From the NCBI GenBank assembly GCA_027625915.1, contig JANTQA010000072.1:2232001-2296000 (forward strand): 64,000 nt of DNA, read 5' to 3'. This DNA comes from Anaeramoeba flamelloides. Its lineage: Eukaryota; Metamonada; Anaeramoebidae. The notes under the pieces were generated by a model. That model worked only from the letters and a program-made list of their open reading frames with translations, ran no database searches and was not told the DNA's origin. Within the stretch, counting starts at the first letter, position 1. Each line of letters starts with the position of its first letter. The position numbers and the translations under genes were made by a program. Positions 46,362 through 55,757 of this stretch are shown here, in pieces.

Positions 46362-47687
46362 ATGGAAAATGATGAAGAAGTTGATCCGGAAGTGTTAGAA
46401 ATGAGGAATAAATGCGATATTAAGAATTTAGGTGAATTATTAAAGATCAAAATAGGGACGGAGTATTTTAAGGAATTTCTTGCTGAAAAATTAAAATTCG
46501 AACCATTATTATTTTATTTAGACATTGTTGATTATCATAATTACGCAAGTGAAGAGAATATGGAGGAATGGGCAAATTTAATATATAAAAAATATGTCAA
46601 ACCGGAATCGTTATTTGAAATCGATTTCCCCGAAGAGGTTTCAAAAGAAATTGAAGAAATCATTAAAGAAGAGAAAGTTACATTAAAAATGTTTGATGAA
46701 GCACAACAGTTTGTGTTTGAAAAAATGGAAAAGGAATCATTTCAAAATTTCAAGAATTCAAATTTATATTGGGAGTTCTTAATTACAATCACACCAAAGA
46801 ATTTTTACCAGTTTTTACCGAATGGAAGGAACGCATTCCTGGTTTATGAAGAAGTTAACACATCCGCACTAAATTTGGCATGCAAATTTGAAGGGAAACT
46901 CAGGAACCCATGCAAAGTGATCTTAAATTTGGCAGAGAATTTAATGGATGTCTTAAACGCCAACTATTCGATCAGTACGGAACAAATCGATTGCGATGCA
47001 TTAGTGAAATCGATCCCATTTAAGAAATTCCAATTGGCCACTTCGGAATTGCAAAAGGTTAGCTTTTCCCTATTAAATAACCTGACAAAGGAAGAAAGAT
47101 TATGCTTTTTCTTAAATGTGTATAACGTGCTCGCCATACATGCAGCAGTTTCACGATCAGCGCCCACAGATCGCTCATCCTTTTCCAAATTCTTAACAGA
47201 AAGCATTTATAAAATTGGCAATTTCCATTACTCCCTAAGTGACATCAAAGACGGCATCCTGATGGGTAACGAGGATGGCCGATTTAAAACACCACAAAGA
47301 CACTTTGGCGAAAATGACGAAAGAGGATTGCTATCCTTTGAAGAGGTAGACAACAGGCTACATTTTTGCTTTGTTAATTTCAATTCACAATCTTCACCAT
47401 TTAGAGTTTACTACCCAGATTCACTAAATACACAAATCGATTCCGCTGTGAAGGAATTGTTAAACAAGCATATTAAATTCCACGAAAAATCGAAAAAAAT
47501 CGTCTTGCCCTACGTATTTACCATTTATTTAAAAGATTTTGGAAAAGATCAATCAGAAGTTTTAAATTGGATTTCTCAATTTGTTAACGTTACAGAAGAT
47601 TTTAAAAAAAATTCTACTTTTGTTTACAAAAAGTCCAGTTATGGCTTGGTTATAGAATTTTGTTCAGATTACTCTTCAATCAAATAA
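46362..47687 (+). CDS. RGS domain protein with C-terminal DUF547, 441 aa
   Basis: The first 150 residues match an RGS box: GTEYFKEFLAEKLKFEPLLF, then LIYKKYVKPES, then FDEAQQFVFEKMEKESFQNF and SNLYWEFL. RGS domains speed GTP hydrolysis on G-alpha subunits. From about 240 to 390 lies DUF547: ERLCFFLNVYNVLAIHAAVS, FHYSLSDIKDGILMGN, RLHFCFVNFNSQSSPFRVYY, and a final VLPYVFTIYLKDFG segment. The biochemical role of DUF547 is not established. The single exon runs from the ATG in GAGATGGAAAATG to TAA. The frame is open upstream to an A-run plus ATAG, so a further 5' exon is possible. It is probably a cytosolic signalling protein. Confidence 0.9.
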   Translation: MENDEEVDPEVLEMRNKCDIKNLGELLKIKIGTEYFKEFLAEKLKFEPLLFYLDIVDYHNYASEENMEEWANLIYKKYVKPESLFEIDFPEEVSKEIEEIIKEEKVTLKMFDEAQQFVFEKMEKESFQNFKNSNLYWEFLITITPKNFYQFLPNGRNAFLVYEEVNTSALNLACKFEGKLRNPCKVILNLAENLMDVLNANYSISTEQIDCDALVKSIPFKKFQLATSELQKVSFSLLNNLTKEERLCFFLNVYNVLAIHAAVSRSAPTDRSSFSKFLTESIYKIGNFHYSLSDIKDGILMGNEDGRFKTPQRHFGENDERGLLSFEEVDNRLHFCFVNFNSQSSPFRVYYPDSLNTQIDSAVKELLNKHIKFHEKSKKIVLPYVFTIYLKDFGKDQSEVLNWISQFVNVTEDFKKNSTFVYKKSSYGLVIEFCSDYSSIK

Positions 47688-48059
47688 TTTTTGATTCATT
47701 TTTTATTTTTTATCTTTAATAATACCTTATATTAATTTTATCCCGAAAATAAGAAAAATATTTTTATTTTTTATTTTTTATTTATTTTGAAATTCTGCAA
47801 AGAACTATTATGGCAATCTCACTTTAATTTATTTAAAAGATGTGATTTATTATATCTTGAGAAACTCTTTTCCAAAATAAAGAGCACAGCACTTTTTTCA
47901 TTTGTAAAATTTCTTTCTTAATAAACTTTGTTTATGACAGAGATTACAAAAATAAATTTTAATTATTTATAAAATTTTACAAAATTGTTTTTTGATATTT
48001 TTCACTTTTTATAAAAAATCAACTATTTTCAGAGTAAAACAAAAAAAAAAATAACCCAT

Positions 48060-48340
48060 CTTTAACCTTTAATACCAAGAACTCATTGAGTAAAACCCTA
48101 AAAGTAACAAAGTTGCAAAAGTACTTTTTTTTTGGAGATCCTAAATATTAATATTATCATTACTATAAAACTTTTTATTTATATTACTTATCTTTTTTTG
48201 ATTTGGAAAGGTAAAGTACAAAAAAATTTCCCAAAAGAACAATTTTTAATTATGATCTTTAGTAAAAAAATTGAAAATAATTTATTGTTAAATATTATTT
48301 TGAATAGATTTTTTAATCTAATTGAACAATAGAGTTTTAT
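48060..48340 (+). repeat. Right end of the 770-bp inverted-repeat family, solo copy
   Basis: It aligns in direct orientation with 40780-41000: TAAATAT near 48142, GATTTGGAAAGG against GATTTGGAAGAA, AAAAAATTTCC, then TATGATCTTTAGTAAAAAA against AGTGATCCTTAGTAAAAAA, and AATAGATTTTT. The 66-codon frame at 48132-48332 is part of this repeat, not a gene. Confidence 0.55.
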
Positions 48341-48723
48341 TTTAATTTATCTTCGAATTTCAACATACTTGAATAATAGACGGATTCTATTGTGATTTAA
48401 ATCTCTTCATCTGAACAAAATTTTATCTAATAATATACTTCTTGTTCTTCGTAAGTCCCCCAAAGAAAATTTTTAAATTGTCATTCTCATTGATTTTGAG
48501 AACAATACTAAAGATAATCAAATTTATATTGAAACATCCACTATAAAAGAAAAGGAATTAATGTTTTTTATTGTTTTATCTTCAAATATCCTTTGTCAAA
48601 AAAAAAAAAAATAAAGAAATACATTTGACCACCTAAAGAAAATTAAATGAATATAATGTGTTATGAGATTTTTTATTGTAAAATTTAAATAATATTAATA
48701 ATAAATGAATATTTATATATGTA

Positions 48724-49623
48724 AGCTATTTCCAATAATATAGGGCATTTTTTATTTCAATAATTATTTCTTAATATTAATTCAATTATACAAAATGTAC
48801 AACAATAATATGTTTTTTTAACATATCATACTTAATTTCTTGTATTTTGAAGTTTTATTAATGGATTCTAAATATTTTTTTTTGAATTAAAATTATTTTG
48901 CAAAATTTTTAATTTTGAAAAAATAATAGAGTCAAATTTCTCATTTCATTATTTTTTCGAATTCTTCATTTTTTTCATTTTTACTTTGTTATTATTATTG
49001 TCCAAAATTTAACAAAGTTCAGAAGAGATGTGATAAGAAATCAACCAAAAATTCTTTTGATTCTAAACAATTGAGTTGACTTCGATGGACTTTGGTGGAA
49101 AAATTGCTCAGAACAGTTGTACACTTCAATTAAAGAGGTGAGATAAACAAAAAAAAAGAAAAAATAAAAAGGTTTTTTTTTTTTTTTTTTTTCATTCAGT
49201 TTGCTTTTTTTAAATTTTTAAAAAAGAAAAAAAAAAAAAAAAAAAACAAAAAAAGTTACTGGGAAAAACAAAAGTTAATGATCAAATGAAAAACAAAAAA
49301 TCTAAAGATCAAATCAAAAATATATTGAAGTATGATTTTACACATTATCAAAAAAAAAAATTGAAAAAAAGATCGAACTAAAGATTGTTAAATAGACATT
49401 ACTAATTTTGGATATTTTTCCAAAAATTAGGGGCAATTTTTTTTTTTTTATTTTTATTTTTTATTCTTCGAACTTTGATCAATAAACACAAATTTTAATC
49501 AAGAGTTTTATTATTATTAATGGCTTCGTTTTTTTTTGTCTAAAGTTTTGAGTTTAATAACTGAATAAAGAATTTATTCTTATATTGATAGATATTTTTT
49601 TTGCCCCACATTTTTTGATGGAG

Positions 49624-49625
<2 letters not shown>
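48724..49625. mobile_element. About 900-bp element with short inverted ends related to 26188-26767
   Basis: The left end is AGCTATTTCCAATAATATAG then GGCATT. The right end on the minus strand is AAGCTCCATCAAAAAATGTG then GGGCAAA. The terminal signature resembles the intronic element at 26188-26767. The interior has only A/T runs. The match is imperfect, so the boundaries are tentative. Confidence 0.45.

Positions 49626-49626
<1 letters not shown>

Positions 49627-49659
<33 letters not shown>
49627..49659. repeat. (TA)n microsatellite
   Basis: Uninterrupted TA run just beyond the right end of the 48724-49625 element and 35 bp from the STRIP stop codon. Confidence 0.95.
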
Positions 49660-49662
<3 letters not shown>

Positions 49663-49693
49663 GATTTATTATTATTATAAATGATTTTAAAAA

Positions 49694-51930
49694 TTAAAAT
49701 TCGACTGTATCTTCTTCATCAAATTCAGAAAGAATTGTCGAATTTCCGGAAAATACTTCTTTTTCTAACCATTCTTCATAATTTTCTTTCCAATTTTCTT
49801 TTAAATTAATTTGATTCAAAATATCATCAACAGATTCTCCCATCAAATCTTCCTTTTTTTTATTAATTACTAAATCATCATCATCGTCATCGTCCTCCTC
49901 GTCGTAATCATCTGAGTCCGAGTCCGAGTCTTCATTTTCTTCATTACTTCTTAAAGAATATGGATGATTAAAATTCGAAACGTGCTCTCGTAGGGTTTTG
50001 TCTAGTAATTTTAAATTTTCAGATCTGAGTTTTTCGCCCTTTTCAGGAAATAGCCAATCAGAATTTAAACCAGACCCTAAAATGATATACATTTCGGAAA
50101 TTATATTCATTTTACGTTCGATCCATTGCTTGCCCATAAATCTCATTAAATTTTTTAATACCTTGAGGGTATAAAAACTAACAACTTTTACATCTAGTTT
50201 TAATAACTTTTCAAGAATTGGCGTTCCTTGCTTAAATCTCATATTGGACTTGACCCTATTTGGCTTGTTTTTAATTAATTTTTGTAAAATTCTTATTAAA
50301 TTAATTAATGTGAAAATTCTTCTCCATGAAAGTTCAAGTGATGCTTTTGGTATTTTATATTCATTTTCATTTTCATTTTTTTTTTCTGTTTCGTTTTTGT
50401 TTTCATTATTGTTTTGTTGTTCAAAATTTTCCGGTGGAAGAAATAATTCATCTTCAATTATTACAGCTGGTTTTATAAATTTTTTTAAATCAATATTAAA
50501 TAATTTAAGTAACATTAAAATGGTATTACTGTCAACAAGAATCTGACACAAATATTCAAATTGTAGTACATCTTTTTTTTTTTTTTTTTTTTTAATATTT
50601 TATAAAAAATGGAAATAAAAAAGATTAAATTAATAAAAAAACAATTGTTCTTTTTAATCAAAATAATAAGAAATATGCAAAAATCAATATTAATTTACTC
50701 CAAAGAAAAACTACAAATTGCTTTTAACAATTAGAAAAATTTTAAAAAATATTTTTTTCAATAATAGCAAAAGTTATGGTTTTATGCTTAAATTGCTTTT
50801 TAGAAATTTAAGTATAAGAATAACAAGAGTGGAATTTAACCTACACTTTTTTAATGGCAATAACAATAAAAATAGATTTTTTTAAGTAAGTCGAATAAAA
50901 AATAAAAAAAATTATTTAGGTGTGTGATAATAAATATTTTAAATTAGATAACATTTAAAATATTTTTTATTATATTAAAATAATTAAAATATTAAATAAA
51001 TTTTTTTCTGTTTTTTCTAATATCGAGGAAATTAATATCATCCATTACCAAAAAAGCAGGTTAAATTTATTTTAAAATATATCTTTATTAAACTTTATTC
51101 AAATTAAACTATTTAAATTTCCAAAATGATTAATTATCAACTATTAATTCTTAATAATAATTCAATTTGTTTATTTGTAAGAAATTTACTTTAATTAAAG
51201 ATATCAGAGTTTATCTGATCTCGCTTTTATATTATAATTTTTGTGTGTGAAAATTGGTGGTTGTTTTTTTCTTTTTGATCTGAAAAATTTTTTTCTCAAA
51301 GATGTTTAATCTTGATAAAATTTAAAAGGGAATGCAAACACTTTATAAAAGTATGTTATTTTTTAAAAAATCGTTTTTATCCTTCGCCATATTGTCGATT
51401 TTTTATTGAAATTTATCATATCTTGTTTTGTTTTAAAAAAAAAATGTAATTTTGTTTTCATTTTTTCCAAATATTTTGATGATGATAATTTTAAACACAT
51501 AATAATGAATAATGATTCAATTAGTATTACTATTTCACTTAATTTTATATTACCGGTTTACGAATAGAGATACCTCCCAAATAGTATTTTTTTTTTTTTG
51601 ATATATAAAAAAAATGTCACAGTTTTTTGGAAATAATATATTTATATATATATATATAATAAAGGACAATTACGATTAAATAAGAAAAAAAAATCAATTA
51701 AATCCTTTCTCTTTTTTTACAAATATAATGGAATTAATTATGCCATTTTCGGATTATTTGTAGAAAAACTATTAAAATATATTTTTAATTTATTTATGAT
51801 TTTTCAATGCATGTAAGAGAAAAAAAAAATATAAAAAAAAAGAATGCCTACAAATAAAATTTAAAAAGCTCGGATTATAAATCAACGTTCTTAAATAAAT
51901 AACACTCTTTCAATTTATCATATTTTGAGA

Positions 51931-51970
<40 letters not shown>

Positions 51971-54900
51971 TTTCAAATAACTTGTTTACTTGGCCTTTTG
52001 AGTATCTAATTGTTAAAAATTAAAAAGTTAACGATTAAATAGAGAACTCGATTTACATCTTGGTCAAGTAGAGTAACATATATATTTTCCGAAAATTAAA
52101 GATCTAAGAGTATTTTATTCAGTCTACTTGATTCATTTTAGTGATTTTAATACACAGCCAAATCAAAAAAAAAGGGATTAACACCAGATATAAATTTAAG
52201 TTTAGGGATTATATGATTCACCTGTTTTTAATAAAAATTCTTTTTTTTCAAATTGCTAAAACAGTTGAAAATTGAATAAATTTAAAGTAATATAAATAAA
52301 TAAATTTTTTCATTTATATATTTTCTGATCATTTAAATTAATTGAACAAAAGAAAGATATTTGAAGGTTTGAGTTTTAGAATATTAATTATATCTAATTT
52401 GGATATTATTTAATTTCTTTGTGATTGATTTTTTATTATCAAAAAACGAATGAATTAGATAATTGAAAGAGAAAAATCAAAAAAAGAGAATTTTTTTGTT
52501 AAAAATATCGAAATTCTAAAGATTTAATTTTTGATTATTTCGAAGAAAAATGCATAATAGAAATTGTAATTTTATTCTGATCATAAAAAGATTGTTTTGG
52601 TTTACTTTAAGAACAAAATTTAATTTTTTTAGAGAATTTATTTAATTTAAATTAAAATGAATAATAAGTTGATAAAAGATATTTAACTTATTTATAAAAT
52701 GTATTTTTTTTTATATTTTAATTATAACATAGATTTTTTAATACATTTTTAGTTGAATATTTTTTAGTTTTTTAAAAAATAAGTTTTCAATTTTTTTTTC
52801 AATTACTAAAATTATGAAGAAATGTAAAAAAAGATTATGTATAATATTATCTTTTATAAATTGTTAATTTTATTTCAAAAAAAATAATCAACATGTTTTA
52901 TATTTGAAATAAAAAGTAAATAAATAAATATATACATATAGAGAAATATAACTTTAATTAACTTACGATTTGCTTTAGCCCTTTTTAATAATAAAAGTAA
53001 AATTGCGGAAATGGCTTTAAGAATAATTTCTTTTGTTCTTTCGGCATCTAAATTATTTTTAACATTTTGAAGTATAGAATTACCATTTTGAATGTCCTTG
53101 TTATTTATACATTCAAATTCATTTTTATAATCAATTGGTCCTTCATATTCCCCAAATGGCATTGCAGATAACATAATATTTAACAAAATAATTAAATACC
53201 TTGTAATGTTTGGAAATTCTAATTCATAAAAATTTTCAAACTTTGTTGCTTTTGGCTTTGCACTATAATTGTTTGGATCAGGCATGTATTTTTCTATTGT
53301 TTCGAACCCCTCTTCAAAAGCTCTTGGCAAGGCTTTTTTGATATTATAATTCATGAAAAAGTTAATTTAAAATATGTGGTTTTGTTTATTAAAAATAATA
53401 ATAATTAGAAAAACGTTGTCGAATTTTAAATTGATTTTTTTCTTTTTTTTTTTTCCCAAGATCTGAATCTTCTTTTTACTGGGGAGAATAGTTACAAAGA
53501 GAAAACGATCAAGTAGATTACTTGTTAATACTGAAGATACTAAAACAGAAAAGTATATGGAATTTGGAAATAAATAAGAAAGGGTAAAGGTATAAAATGT
53601 CCAAATGGCGAAAAAAAAAAAAGCGAGATCAAAAAGAAAAAAGAAATTAAAACAATTAAACAACTCCCTCCCAAACAAATATTCATGATCAACTATCAAA
53701 CTAAACTAAATTAATCAAAAGTATCGTGACTGTGCTTTTAGGTGTTTTTACTTAAACCAATAGAATTGTTTTTTTATTATTATTTATCCAATTGCTTGTT
53801 TTTCTTGTTTATTTATTTTTTTATTAATTTTTTTTTTAATTTTAAATTTTTTTATTATTTTTTCAACCATAAAAATAATTTCTTGATTTTCTTTTGGTAT
53901 TCTCTATTTTTCTTTACCGTTTATTGAAAGAAAAGATATTCTTTGATTTACAATACTGTCAAAGTTATAATAAGGATTAAAATCACCAAATAAAGTTTAG
54001 TAATTCTGACAAATATGGAGTTCGATCTTTTTAATGTGATCTCTCTTGCATTCAATATAAAAAAGAAATCTATATTTTTTTGAAATTTCTACTGAAATTA
54101 TTTTTTTCGAGATCCAATACCTTTTCTCAAATCTTAAAAATTAATCAAAAATCCCCCTCAAAAAAAAGCAAATTATTTTTTATTTTATTTATTTTTGAAG
54201 AGAGAAAATTACTTTTCTCCTGTTTACCGTTAACTTTTCTTGAGTTTTCTGTTTTTTGGAAAATCAATAGATTTTCGTTAGGTTTTTTTGAGTTTTCTAT
54301 TTATTTGTGAAGTGTTCTAGGTTTTTTTGAGGTTTTCTATTTTATTTGAAAAATCTATTGAAATTCATTGAGTTTTTATTTCTAAAGTAAAAAAAATCGA
54401 ACTATAATCATTAGATTTTTGAAATAAAATAGAAAACCTCAAAAAAACCTAGAACACTTCACAAATAAAACAGTAAACTTCAAGAAAACCGCCGTTAGGT
54501 TTTTTTCAATTTGAGAAATAAACCTAGGCACTTGGCGGCACTTGACAATACTCACCTAATTTCAAAACTTTTTTTCGAAATTTTGTTAAAGAATTACAAA
54601 ATTTATTATCACTTACTAATGAGAATATAAATGACGAATTCTTTTTATTAATAATATCAGAGATATTATTAATTTTTTTATTATTCAGATATCCAGATTT
54701 TTCGATTTTTTTCATAGGCTGGGCACCGTTAGGTTTTTTTTAAGTTAAGAAAAGAAATCGAAAATTTATGTAATTTTCTGTTTATTTCTTAAATTAAAAA
54801 AAAATGCAGTTAGGTTTTCCATAATTTAAAAGAGTTGAGTAAAATCGTTGATTTAACTCAATTCTTTCGAATTTTGGAAAACCTAACGGCACTTGACGGC

Positions 54901-55723
54901 ACTCTACGACACGATCCCACAAAAAATGATCAAAGTCTTCAATGATATCAATATTTAACTTTTCTTTACATAAATCACAATTTTTATTTTTATTTTTGCT
55001 TGGTACATCAGAGTATCTATTTAAGCAATTAGTAAAATTTTGAAATTTTAGAATTGTTTTTAAAGCTTTCCAGTTTAAATATTTTTCTTGTTTGAAATTG
55101 TAATTTTGTTGCTTTATAATTTTTAGATATTGTTGAACTTTCCAACTAGCTTAATTTTCCAATTTGGTTAATCGAAAAACTTTTAATTCTAAATCTAATA
55201 ATTTTGATTAATCAATATACCAATTAATATTTTCATTTTCAAGTGTTAGAAAATTTAGTACCGTTTTTAATTTTTTTAAATTTAAGAAATCTAATTTTTC
55301 AATCAATTTATATTTTCTTCGGTATACTTTTAATCTAGCTAGATCAGTTTCTGCTTCAGTTTTATAAATTAACCGTGGTGAATGAATATTAATTTGTAAG
55401 AAATTTGTAACTGATTTATTGATAAATCTATCAATTCTTTCAAAACCACTTTTTGTTAAATCAAATATTTCGAGACCATAATAAAGTTGACTTAAAATTA
55501 GAGCTTTGAAAGAAGTTATTTTAACTCCATTATTGAGTTTATTTTGTTGAAACAATCGATTAAGTGTTTTCAAGGACTTTTCTATCTTTTTAAAATTATA
55601 TTCAAGATATGTGTTTTTTTCGAACCAAATTCCAAGATAAAAAATATCTTTTAATTCTTTTTTATATTTAGTTTTTTTATTATGTGAATTCATCTAAAAT
55701 CTTTTTATTATTTCAAAAATCCT

Positions 55724-55757
<34 letters not shown>

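Larger units (their letters stand above)
47688..49693. other. 2-kb intergenic region between convergent genes
   Basis: It separates the 3' ends of the RGS gene (plus strand) and the STRIP gene (minus strand). It holds a solo TIR-family end (48060-48340), an element with TTTCCAA/GGGCA ends (48724-49625) and a (TA)n array (49627-49659). Nothing else was recognised. Confidence 0.55.

Noticed and set aside
53367-53699. 110-codon minus-strand frame as an extra STRIP exon
   Set aside because: Its sequence has no counterpart in STRIP proteins, and the exon 2/exon 3 join is already in phase without it.
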